Shown: in pieces, positions 20,058 through 27,413 of the stretch
Layout: each line of letters starts with the position of its first letter
How positions within the stretch are numbered: the first letter of the stretch is position 1
NCBI GenBank assembly: GCA_023229135.1
Contig: JALNZT010000010.1
Span: 50,718-114,717, forward strand
Length of the DNA stretch: 64,000 nucleotides
Origin: Bacteroidales bacterium
GTDB lineage: Bacteria; Bacteroidota; Bacteroidia; Bacteroidales; F082
Direction of reading: 5' to 3'
The notes under the pieces: model-generated
Told to the model about the DNA's origin: nothing
The model's database searches: none
Seen by the model: the letters and a program-made list of their open reading frames with translations, nothing else
Program-made: the position numbers and the translations under genes

Positions 20058-20393
20058 CATTCGCTAATTCCAAAAGCAGAAATGATTGCTACAAATACCC
20101 ATCTGCCATTTCCAAAGTTGTATTTGCTAGCTTCAAAAGCTCATTCGCTATTTCCAAAACCGTATTTGATTGTTACAAAAACACATTCGCTAATTCCAAA
20201 ACTACTTTCGCTTGTTCCAAAACCACTTTCACTTATTACAAAAGCTCAACTGCTATTTGCAAAACCACTTTCACTTATTACAAAAGCTCATCCGCTATTT
20301 CCAAAATCAGATTTCATTGTTACAAAATTCCATTCGCTATTTCCAAAACCAGCGCCGATCATTCCAAATTATCAACAGCTTTTTTCAAAATAA
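20058..20393 (+). repeat. Degenerate 21-bp tandem repeat, 16 units
   Basis: Sixteen contiguous 21-bp units with the core CATTCGCTATTTCCAAAAC. The most constant part is TTCCAAAA or TTACAAAA at unit positions 11-18. Two unit types tend to alternate, giving a weaker 42-bp period (TTCCAAAA, then TTACAAAA). Because 21 is a multiple of three, all three plus-strand frames stay open and each encodes a heptad (for example FAISKTT, or SLFPKPY). Two strong terminators lie just upstream, and no start site or ribosome binding site is convincing, so the array is annotated as a DNA repeat. The A-tracts recur every two helical turns, which would favour intrinsic curvature. It is strongly depleted of G on the plus strand. 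Confidence 0.85.
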
Positions 20394-20563
20394 TCAAAGC
20401 CTATTAAAAAAGTTATCAACAGCTTAACTTATTCAAATTGAGATACAAATTTTTTGAACTTGTTACTTTACTGGCGTATTATCGGCTAAAACTGTAACGC
20501 TTTGGCGTTAATATATAAGGAAGACCTTTCATTTTAAAGGACTGAAAACTAAAAATAACCGCC
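20394..20563. other. AT-rich stretch with paired TTATCAACAGCTT and a small hairpin
   Basis: TTATCAACAGCTT occurs at the end of the 21-bp array (about 20370) and again just beyond it (about 20412). Its first nine bases differ from the DnaA box TTATCCACA by one base. A hairpin TAACGC-TTTG-GCGTTA lies at 20495-20510, upstream of the next gene. No complete -33/-7 promoter was found. The segment is the upstream region of the 309-residue ORFan. Confidence 0.5.
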
Positions 20564-21493
20564 ATGAAATATCAACTTCAATCTATTCAAAAGTTCAACG
20601 CCATCCTGAGTGTCCTGCATCACTATCATAACTGCTTTGCAGCTATTCCCGTCTTCGAAGATAGCTTACAGCAGTTATCTATCAACACCGCTCAAATGTC
20701 AAAACTGATTACCAGCCTCACCGTTCCGGTTAAAAGTGTCAGCCATCTGCGTATTTCAGCACGCCATCAAATGCTGGAAGAGTTCGCCCGATTCCTGCAA
20801 ATCAGCTTTGTTATAGCAGATGAGTCTGAAAGAAACACCCTCCATGGCTTTGTTCGCGATTACCGCTCAGTTTCAGGGCATCAGCTAATGCTTTATGCCA
20901 CCTACCTTTTACAAATCATTGGCCAGCATCCCGAAGCCGCTGCCAATGCCGGAATCACACCGCAAGAAATCCTACAACTGCATCAAGCCATTCAAAACTA
21001 CGAAAGTGCAATTAATCAGGTAGCAAGCAGTTTTGACCAGCGAAAGCGAAATCGCCGGCAAATACAAACCCTTACCACCAAAAACAATCAAATATTACGA
21101 AATACTTTTGACCGCTATCTCAAATCTAAACAGTCTACCTACAGCGATTTCTATAAGGATTACCGCTTCGCAAGATTCAAACAGTACCACAAATCAAATC
21201 AAACAAAAACACCAGAAACCATAAATATTGCGGAGAGAACCATAACAAAACCTAACAGGCCAACAATTCATCAGACAACTACTAAGCTTCAAATTCCAAA
21301 TCCTATGCCACAACTCATCCTCAATTTAATGTTCCTATCTAGGCCTTTGCGCAGCTCCACCTTATCGCTAAAAATTGGCAGTATTAATCCCGATGAGCGC
21401 AGCGAACCGCCACATCCCACCAATCCAAAACACCTCCAACCAACACATTTCACTTCACCAATTCTCCACCGCGATATGCCGCCACCTCAATAA
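20564..21493 (+). CDS. Unrecognised protein, mostly helical with low-complexity tail
   Basis: A 309-residue protein of no family I recognise. Residues 1-215 look like a compact alpha-helical protein (HHYHNCFAAIPVFEDSLQQL, then HQMLEEFARFLQISFVIADE, then ITPQEILQLHQAIQNYESAI), followed by a basic coiled stretch rich in Arg, Lys, Gln and Tyr (170-210). Residues 216-309 are Thr/Pro/Asn-rich low complexity without obvious structure. There is no signal peptide or transmembrane helix, so it is probably cytoplasmic, and the basic middle could bind nucleic acid (inference). It stands alone behind the 21-bp array and converges on the DUF3995 gene. The N-terminal two thirds looks like real coding sequence; the tail may be read-through into former non-coding sequence. 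Confidence 0.6.
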   Translation: MKYQLQSIQKFNAILSVLHHYHNCFAAIPVFEDSLQQLSINTAQMSKLITSLTVPVKSVSHLRISARHQMLEEFARFLQISFVIADESERNTLHGFVRDYRSVSGHQLMLYATYLLQIIGQHPEAAANAGITPQEILQLHQAIQNYESAINQVASSFDQRKRNRRQIQTLTTKNNQILRNTFDRYLKSKQSTYSDFYKDYRFARFKQYHKSNQTKTPETINIAERTITKPNRPTIHQTTTKLQIPNPMPQLILNLMFLSRPLRSSTLSLKIGSINPDERSEPPHPTNPKHLQPTHFTSPILHRDMPPPQ

Positions 21494-21557
21494 AATCGGC
21501 GAAATCCGCGAAATCCGTGGACAAAAACATGAAAGCTTAATCCCAATCTCCCCCACC

Positions 21558-21980
21558 CTACAACAACGCCCAGCTCAGCACAAAGCAAATAACCGCATAA
21601 GGCGTCAGCCAGCGTTTGTCGATGCGGGTAAATTCACCGGCATCTACCGACCGAAACAAACCCATATACTTAAACTCGCCCAGAACCCGCATAAATAACA
21701 AGCCCGAAACGCCATAAACCAGGTTTTCTATTACGTTGTCGCGGTGGCCGTCAAGTAATTGATCAACGCGCATCACGGCAATAAAGGCAGCAAATAAGAG
21801 CGCGAACGACTGCAACACAAACCACATTTTTCCCTTAGATTGGGGTTCTCCTTCTCGATAAGGCATGATAAAAGCTGTTTTAAACCTGCCGCTAAGCAGC
21901 AAAAACCAGGAAAAAACTGTTACCAAGGCCAGCAATACCGCTAATAACCAGCCACTTATTTGAATTAAAAGATCAGGCAT
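21558..21980 (-). CDS. DUF3995 membrane protein
   Basis: A 140-residue integral membrane protein with four predicted helices: near 8-30, 55-72 (FVLQSFALLFAAFIAVMRV), about 87-100, and 122-140. The C-terminal signature FMRVLGEFKYMGLFR, followed by TRIDKRWLTPY, matches the DUF3995 family, which has no known function. The start codon overlaps the end of the phosphofructokinase gene (ATGCCTGA), so it is translationally coupled and in one operon with pfkA. Nothing in the sequence indicates a role in glycolysis beyond this coupling. Confidence 0.75.
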   Translation of the reverse strand: MPDLLIQISGWLLAVLLALVTVFSWFLLLSGRFKTAFIMPYREGEPQSKGKMWFVLQSFALLFAAFIAVMRVDQLLDGHRDNVIENLVYGVSGLLFMRVLGEFKYMGLFRSVDAGEFTRIDKRWLTPYAVICFVLSWALL

Positions 21981-23031
21981 CAGATGAGTTTTTTGATGTA
22001 ATACAACTATCGCCCATACAAATATCCAGCGACCTTGCTTTGGTGATCAGCGGATAATCTGCTGGCACGAGCCGTGTTTTTCCGGCGACCTCTTGCAGCG
22101 AAATACTGGCAATTTGGGCATCTTTGCTCACCACCATTTTGCCGTAATCCTCATTTACAATCAAATCCACGGCATGCGAGCCAAAGCGTGTAGCCAGAAT
22201 GCGGTCGTTTGCCGATGGACTTCCACCCCGCTGCAAATAGCCGAGAATGGTTTTTCGTGTTTCGACACCCGTTCCTTTTTCAATCAACTTCGACACATAA
22301 TCGGCTGCTGAAAGCGTACCATCAGGCCTGCTAATGCCTTCTGCCACAACAACAATAGAATAAGGCTTCTTCCTTTCGGCACGCATTTTCAGGTATTGGT
22401 TTACCACTTTGGGATTATAACTGAGTTCCGGAATCAAAATCACATCACCCCCACCCGCCATTCCGGCATAAAGCGTTAGCCAACCGGCATGATGACCCAT
22501 AATTTCTATCACCATAATGCGTTTGTGTGAGTTGGCTGTGGTGTGCAGCCTGTCGATGGCATCCGTAGCAATGCTCAGCGCAGAATCAAAACCAAAGGAA
22601 AAATCAGTACCAAAAACATCATTGTCAATAGTTTTTGGAATTCCCACCACATTCATTCCCAACTCACTGAGCTGATAGGCAGTTTTTTGAGTGCCGTTAC
22701 CGCCAATACATACCAGGCAATCCAGACCAAGTTCTTTGTAATTTTTTTTGATAAGCTCTGGCTTGTCAATAGTGCCTTTGCCTTTTTTTTTGAATGGTTT
22801 TTCGCGTGATGTACCCAAAATAGTGCCGCCTAAGGTGAGAATGCCCGATAGCTTTTCTTCGGAAAGAGGCGTATATTCTTTGTGAATAAGTCCTGCAAAT
22901 CCTGATGAAATTCCAATCACTTCCATGCCATGACGCACAATAGCCGTTTTGCCAACGCCACGGATAGCCGCGTTGATACCCGGGCAATCGCCGCCGGCAG
23001 TAAGAATTCCGATACGTTTTGGATGTGCCAT
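21973..23031 (-). CDS. pfkA: 6-phosphofructokinase
   Basis: Phosphorylates fructose 6-phosphate to fructose 1,6-bisphosphate in glycolysis. The start at 23031 gives MAHPKRIGILTAGGDCPG, the usual family N-terminus; an in-frame ATG at 23052 would add seven residues. Visible sites are GGDCPG (nucleotide loop), GGNGTQKTA (position equivalent to GGDGS), PKTIDND with the catalytic Asp, IEIMGHHAGW and PELSYNP. The Gly after the Asn in GGNGT suggests ATP use, because PPi enzymes carry Asp there. The Lys of PKTIDND is instead typical of PPi-dependent and mixed-type enzymes, so phosphoryl donor specificity is uncertain. The 352-residue length fits the bacterial family. The next gene, DUF3995, overlaps its stop. 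Confidence 0.92.
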   Translation of the reverse strand: MAHPKRIGILTAGGDCPGINAAIRGVGKTAIVRHGMEVIGISSGFAGLIHKEYTPLSEEKLSGILTLGGTILGTSREKPFKKKGKGTIDKPELIKKNYKELGLDCLVCIGGNGTQKTAYQLSELGMNVVGIPKTIDNDVFGTDFSFGFDSALSIATDAIDRLHTTANSHKRIMVIEIMGHHAGWLTLYAGMAGGGDVILIPELSYNPKVVNQYLKMRAERKKPYSIVVVAEGISRPDGTLSAADYVSKLIEKGTGVETRKTILGYLQRGGSPSANDRILATRFGSHAVDLIVNEDYGKMVVSKDAQIASISLQEVAGKTRLVPADYPLITKARSLDICMGDSCITSKNSSDA

Positions 23032-23092
23032 AATGCTGTTTTTATTTTGCAAAGTACGGGATTTTTTGTTTTACTTAAATTTCGGTGGTGGA

Positions 23093-23197
23093 GTTGATTT
23101 GATGATTTGCTGATGTGTTGATTTGCTGATGTGATGATTTGTTGATTTGATGATGTGATGATTTGATGATGTGATGATGTGTTGATTTGATGAGTTG
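23093..23197. repeat. Low-complexity TGATTTG/TGATGTG repeat
   Basis: About 105 bp of irregularly iterated TTGATTTGATGATGTGATGA-like sequence, strongly T/G-biased on the plus strand. It lies in the divergent gap between pfkA and the symporter gene. Slippage-prone spacers of this type are common between Bacteroidetes genes. No gene is present in 23032-23336 apart from this repeat and a promoter candidate. Confidence 0.8.
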
Positions 23198-23243
23198 TCG
23201 GGAAACTCCATTACTCCAATACTCCACCCCGCCACATCTTTCC

Positions 23244-23273
23244 TTTCCGACAAAAATAAATCCTGTATATTTG
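23244..23273 (+). promoter_or_regulatory. Putative promoter of the symporter gene
   Basis: TATATTTG at 23266-23273 is a perfect TAnnTTTG -7 element. TTTC lies 18 nt upstream (23244-23247) as the likely -33 element. The start codon follows about 64 nt downstream. Confidence 0.5.
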
Positions 23274-23336
23274 AAACCTCATTTCGCAAAAAGTTCTCAA
23301 ACCAAAGAAGCAACACTGTTTCACGAAAATTGACCT

Positions 23337-24647
23337 ATGATAAAAACGAAAATTCCGCTGCACTGGCTCATCCTCATCGGCATGGCTGCCGGCATTTTAT
23401 TTGGTTTACTGGCTGTTGTGGCTGACTGGCAGCAGTTTACCATCGACTGGATAAAACCCTGGGGCACTATTTTTATCAGGCTGCTCAAACTTATCGCCGT
23501 GCCGCTGATTATTGTTTCGCTTATCAATGGAATCTCCAACCTTAACGATGTTTCAAAGCTATCACGCATTGGCCTCAAAACCATCAGCTTGTACTTGCTC
23601 ACCACCGTTATTGCTATTAGCGTTGGCCTTGTAGTTGTCAACATTATTCAGCCGGGAAAGTTGCTTCCTGAAAATAAATCGTTGGAATTTCAGCAGAAAT
23701 ATGCTGCAAGTGCTGCTCAAACTGAAGTAAGCACGAACGATTCGGGACCATTACAATTTATAATTGATGTGATTCCTGACAATATTTTCAGGGCTACTAC
23801 TGAAAACACCAGCATGCTGCAGGTCATCTTTTTCGCGATTATTTTCGGCATATCTATGATTTTAATTCCGTCCGAAAAAACACGTCCTGTGAAAGCATTT
23901 TTTGAGTCGATGAACGAAATTGTGTTACAAATGATCCACCTGATTATGTGGGTAGCACCTTACGGAGTTTTTGCGCTTATTGCCGCCATCACCGTAGAAG
24001 TTGCAGGCGATAATATTGCAGACACGGCAGCACTTTTTGGCTCACTGGGGCTGTATGCGCTAAGTGTGATTATCGGGCTGTTGTTTATGGTTTTCGTGGT
24101 TTACCCGATAGTGATCAGCCAACTCACCGTGATTGGCTTCAAGCAGTTTATCAAAGGACTCGCTCCTGCACAATTGCTTGCTTTCTCAACCAGTTCGAGT
24201 GCCGCCACACTACCGATGACGATGCAATGTTGCGAGGAAAACCTCGGCGTAAAAAAAGAAGTAAGCAGTTTTGTGCTTCCGCTGGGTGCTACCATCAATA
24301 TGGACGGAACAAGTTTGTATCAGGCCGTTGCAGCAGTTTTTCTAGCACAAATTTACGGCATGGATCTCACGTTTTTACAACAACTTACCATCATCCTTAC
24401 GGCCACAATGGCTTCCATTGGTTCGGCTGCCGTGCCAGGCGCCGGTATGATAATGCTGGTGATCGTGCTGGGTGCAGTAGGCATCCCTACTGAAGGAATT
24501 GCGCTGATTTTTGCCGTTGACAGACCACTGGACATGCTCAGAACAGTGGTGAATATCACCGGCGACTCTGCCATTGCTTGCGCGGTGGCCCATACCGAAA
24601 ACAAACTGGACACAACCCTTATCCTTGAAAATCAAGAAATGCTATAA
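23337..24647 (+). CDS. Sodium/dicarboxylate (glutamate) symporter, DAACS family
   Basis: Inner-membrane secondary transporter of 436 residues importing C4-dicarboxylates or acidic amino acids with sodium or protons. Hydrophobic segments span the protein, and family signatures are intact: the serine-rich hairpin FSTSSSAATLPMTM, the sodium- and substrate-binding motif GATINMDGTSLYQ (equivalent to NMDGT), a second hairpin ASIGSAAVPGAGMIML, and FAVDRPLDMLRTVVNITGD with the conserved Asp and Asn residues. The precise substrate is not decided by the sequence. The secreted propeller gene starts 9 nt after its stop, so the two may be co-transcribed although they seem functionally unrelated. Confidence 0.9.
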   Translation: MIKTKIPLHWLILIGMAAGILFGLLAVVADWQQFTIDWIKPWGTIFIRLLKLIAVPLIIVSLINGISNLNDVSKLSRIGLKTISLYLLTTVIAISVGLVVVNIIQPGKLLPENKSLEFQQKYAASAAQTEVSTNDSGPLQFIIDVIPDNIFRATTENTSMLQVIFFAIIFGISMILIPSEKTRPVKAFFESMNEIVLQMIHLIMWVAPYGVFALIAAITVEVAGDNIADTAALFGSLGLYALSVIIGLLFMVFVVYPIVISQLTVIGFKQFIKGLAPAQLLAFSTSSSAATLPMTMQCCEENLGVKKEVSSFVLPLGATINMDGTSLYQAVAAVFLAQIYGMDLTFLQQLTIILTATMASIGSAAVPGAGMIMLVIVLGAVGIPTEGIALIFAVDRPLDMLRTVVNITGDSAIACAVAHTENKLDTTLILENQEML

Positions 24648-24656
24648 CATACTATT

Positions 24657-26213
24657 ATGAATAAAATATTTACTTTCTTAGGACTTATTTTGTTGCCTGT
24701 GATCGCGTTTGCGCAGTATCAAAACGTACGCATCGACAATTACAGCTCGGCCAACGAGCCCAGCATCTGGATCAATCCGAAAAACCCGCTGGAGATTATG
24801 GCCGGCACTAACCTCAACTACTGGTATTATTCTGAAGATGGTGGTTACACCTGGGAGTCGAATGTGCTTGAATCTCCACAATATGGCGTGTGGGGTGATC
24901 CGGTAATTATGACTGACACGGCAGGCGACTTCTATTTCTACCACCTTTCTAACCCTCCTATCGGCAACTGGATTGACCGAATCGTCTGTCAGAAATTTGA
25001 TAAAGGCAGCAGGCAATGGTCCAGCGGAACTTATATGGGTCTTAATGGCACTAAGGCCCAAGACAAACAGTGGGCAGTAGTTGACCCGGCCACCAACACG
25101 ATTTACGTAACCTGGACGCAGTTTGACGACTACGGCGTTTCCGATCCTGCGTGTCAAAGCAATATCCGTTTTAGCAAGTCGGTTGATGCCGGCCAAAGCT
25201 GGACACCGGCCATCACCATAAGTCAGGTTGCGGGCAACTGTGTTGATAGCGGCGAGACCACCGAAGGTGCTGTTCCGGCAGTAGGGCCAAATGGCGAAAT
25301 TTATGTGAGCTGGTCAGGACCGGAAGGCATTGTCTTTGACCGTTCGCTGGATGGCGGCGAGACCTGGCTTGACGAAGATATTGCCGTAGATCCGCATATC
25401 GGTGGCTGGGATTTTGATATCCCGGGCATTTCGCGCAGCAACGGCATGCCCGTGACCAAATGCGACCTCGGCAATTCTGTCCATCGCGGCACCATTTATA
25501 TCAACTTTGCCGATCAGCGGAATGGTGCTGACGATACCGATATCTGGCTTACCAAATCGACAGATCAGGGTGAAACCTGGACAGAGCCTGTACGCGTAAA
25601 TGACGACGAGCCGGGCAAACAGCAGTTTTTTACCTGGATGGATATTGACCAAACCAATGGCCACCTGTATTTTGTGTTCTACGACAGGCGAGCCTATGAC
25701 GATAATCAAACCGATGTCTATATGGCTGTTTCTGGAGATGGAGGTGAAACTTTTACGAACACAAAAATCAGCGAAAGCCCTTTTATTCCGTGGAATAATG
25801 TCTTTTTTGGCGATTACAACAATATTTCAGCCCACAACAATACCGTGCGTCCTATCTGGACACGTATGGAAGGTGGTGCGCGTTCCATTTACACCGCCAT
25901 TGTTGATATGACAGTAGGGCTGACCGAAGCACCAAAAATCCCTTTAAGCCTGGCGCAAAACTATCCTAACCCATTTAAGCAAAGCACATTGATAAGCTTT
26001 AAGTTACGCGATGCCGGCAAGGTAGATTTTAGGGTGTATGACCAAACCGGGCGCGTGGTAGCCAATCCCATGCAAGCGGAATATCACGAACGCGGAAAAC
26101 ACGAATACCATTTCGATGCTGAGCAGTGGCAACTGGTTCCGGGAGTGTATTATTACGAAATCAGCAGTAATAATCAGGCCATGCATCGCAAGATGATAAT
26201 CGCAAACAATTGA
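24657..26213 (+). CDS. Secreted Asp-box (sialidase-like) beta-propeller with T9SS domain
   Basis: A 518-residue exported protein: signal peptide (MNKIFTFLGLILLPVIAFA), a six-bladed propeller with at least five Asp-boxes (SEDGGYTWES at 59-68, then SVDAGQSWTP, SLDGGETWLD, STDQGETWTE, SGDGGETFTN), and a T9SS type A domain from LAQNYPNPF to the end. The FRIP motif with its catalytic arginine is not evident, so true sialidase activity is doubtful. The fold is shared by non-catalytic surface propellers and several glycan-active enzymes. Substrate and activity are unknown; export through T9SS is well supported. Confidence 0.8.
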   Translation: MNKIFTFLGLILLPVIAFAQYQNVRIDNYSSANEPSIWINPKNPLEIMAGTNLNYWYYSEDGGYTWESNVLESPQYGVWGDPVIMTDTAGDFYFYHLSNPPIGNWIDRIVCQKFDKGSRQWSSGTYMGLNGTKAQDKQWAVVDPATNTIYVTWTQFDDYGVSDPACQSNIRFSKSVDAGQSWTPAITISQVAGNCVDSGETTEGAVPAVGPNGEIYVSWSGPEGIVFDRSLDGGETWLDEDIAVDPHIGGWDFDIPGISRSNGMPVTKCDLGNSVHRGTIYINFADQRNGADDTDIWLTKSTDQGETWTEPVRVNDDEPGKQQFFTWMDIDQTNGHLYFVFYDRRAYDDNQTDVYMAVSGDGGETFTNTKISESPFIPWNNVFFGDYNNISAHNNTVRPIWTRMEGGARSIYTAIVDMTVGLTEAPKIPLSLAQNYPNPFKQSTLISFKLRDAGKVDFRVYDQTGRVVANPMQAEYHERGKHEYHFDAEQWQLVPGVYYYEISSNNQAMHRKMIIANN

Positions 26214-26235
26214 TATAAAGAGTATTATAGAATGT

Positions 26236-26265
26236 TTTCAATCATTGATATTTTTTCTATCTTTG
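26236..26265 (+). promoter_or_regulatory. Putative promoter of the TetR-like gene
   Basis: TATCTTTG at 26258-26265 matches TAnnTTTG, with TTTC 18 nt upstream (26236-26239). Transcription would start near 26272, which leaves the GTG at 26279 only about 7 nt of leader and supports the ATG at 26300. Confidence 0.5.
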
Positions 26266-26299
26266 ACGCGAATTTATTGTGAGGATTGCAATTTCAACT

Positions 26300-26920
26300 A
26301 TGATTCAAGAAGAATTAAAACCTATACTAGAGACCATCCGTCGCAAAGCACTTGAAATAGGTGTGCGAAATCTATCATTTGACAAATTAGAACCCTTGAT
26401 AGGTGATGATATTCAAATCCTCAATAAATACATAAGCTCGAATGAGGAACTGGTAGAAAAAACCCTGCAACTGGAGCGTGAGAAATTTATCGAGATTTTT
26501 ATTGAGTACGATTTCGAAGGTATGAATGCTATTGATATCCTGCTAATTGTATCGCGTGAGTTGGCTGAAAAATTTTACGACATCTCACCCGCCATCACCC
26601 ACGAGCTGAAAGGACTTTTTCCGGATATCTACCAACAACATTTTGATCAACGCGTCCATTTTATCTCGGATAAAATCCGTATAAATCTTACCAAAGGCAT
26701 CAGCCAGGAAATGTATCGCAGCGATTTAAGCATAGAGCTGATTGCCAGGCTATATATCAGCAGACTGATCGACATCCACAATCCCAACTTTTTTCCACCA
26801 GAAGGCTTTTCTTTTAAAACGCTTTTTGACGTCATGTTTGAAAATTTTGTGCGCAGCATAGCCACACCAAAAGGCCTAACCTATTACGAAGAGAAAAAGA
26901 ATTCGGCAGGGTTTGAATAA
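26300..26920 (+). CDS. Divergent TetR-like protein
   Basis: A 206-residue cytoplasmic protein, mostly helical. Its N-terminus aligns by eye with TetR regulators: LETIRRKALEIGVRNLSFDKL for helices 1-2, then KYISSNEELVEKTLQLERE in place of YFTDKNDLVEKAL of the bona fide TetR at 31988. However, the recognition segment normally reading GISKKTLYQYF is shortened to LIGDDIQILNKYI, so DNA binding may be altered or lost. The C-terminal ligand-binding part (FYDISPAITHELKGLFPDIY) follows the pattern seen in Bacteroidetes TetR proteins. ATG 26300 is preferred over GTG 26279. It is a single gene after the propeller gene, with its own promoter candidate. Confidence 0.6.
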   Translation: MIQEELKPILETIRRKALEIGVRNLSFDKLEPLIGDDIQILNKYISSNEELVEKTLQLEREKFIEIFIEYDFEGMNAIDILLIVSRELAEKFYDISPAITHELKGLFPDIYQQHFDQRVHFISDKIRINLTKGISQEMYRSDLSIELIARLYISRLIDIHNPNFFPPEGFSFKTLFDVMFENFVRSIATPKGLTYYEEKKNSAGFE

Positions 26921-27349
26921 AAAGAATCCTGGGTGAGGCTTTTTTGAAACACTTCTCAAGTTTATTTCCAAAAACATTTTTTCCCTACCTGGAAAGGTTT
27001 GCTACTTGCGTTCACGCGATGGAATCGTATATTAGATTGCGTCAAATACCTGACTTCCGGCATACTACTGTGTGCCGTTCGATAAAACCAGCTCGTTTCA
27101 GCACTCTAATCGAATTGGTGCATACTTGCCTTACTTGTTTTGTGGCAACAGTTTCGGCTGCACGAATCCTTGAACCTACCTGACGACTGCACAGGGGTAA
27201 GCCTTGTATTTTAAGCCCACACCAAAAAGTATTATTCCGCTACGAAAACACCAACTGATAAAGCTATCACAAAGGTTTTAATGTTAATAATCAACACTTT
27301 GTGGTTCTTAGAACCTTAGTGACATTTCTTGACTTTTCGAACCGAACCC
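26921..27349. other. Gene-free stretch, possible decayed element or structured RNA
   Basis: No convincing gene is present. A TTG-started 79-codon plus frame and a shorter minus frame (27030-27190, containing KRAGFIERHTVVCRKSGI) overlap each other and have no recognised relatives. A nested inverted repeat spans 27118-27163: GTGCA with TGCAC outside, TTGCC with GGCAA inside. The 11-mer TAAGCCTTGTA (27198-27208) also occurs at 190-200. GGTTC-TTA-GAACC (27303-27315) is a perfect small palindrome next to the octamer repeat. Confidence 0.4.
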
Positions 27350-27413
27350 AATCTTTGAATCTTTGAATCTTTGAATCTTTGAATCTTTGAATCTTCGAAT
27401 CTTTGAATCTTTC
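27350..27413. repeat. AATCTTTG octamer tandem repeat, 8 copies
   Basis: Eight contiguous 8-bp units AATCTTTG, with single-base changes in units 6 (AATCTTCG) and 8 (AATCTTTC). It ends at the base before the TAA of the RND permease gene on the minus strand. A length change here would not alter the protein but sits in the transcript's 3' end. Confidence 0.9.

Noticed and set aside
20058..20393. CRISPR array
   Set aside because: Units are contiguous 21-mers without spacers, and no cas genes are nearby.
19931..20407. 158-codon open frame across the 21-bp repeats
   Set aside because: Its ATG is the first base of a perfect terminator stem, two other frames are equally open because the period is a multiple of three, and no ribosome-binding context is seen.
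21490..21530. AAATCCGCGAAATCCGTGGAC as a REP-type mobile element
   Set aside because: Only one imperfect copy is present in the window, with no hairpin or transposase nearby.
24657..26213. True exo-sialidase
   Set aside because: Asp-boxes are present but the FRIP motif with catalytic arginine is not seen; kept as a sialidase-like propeller.
26990..27180. tRNA or other classical RNA gene
   Set aside because: No cloverleaf or T-loop pattern could be built from either strand.
26944..27183. 79-codon plus-strand frame after the TetR-like gene
   Set aside because: TTG start, no recognisable motif, and an overlapping minus frame of similar quality.
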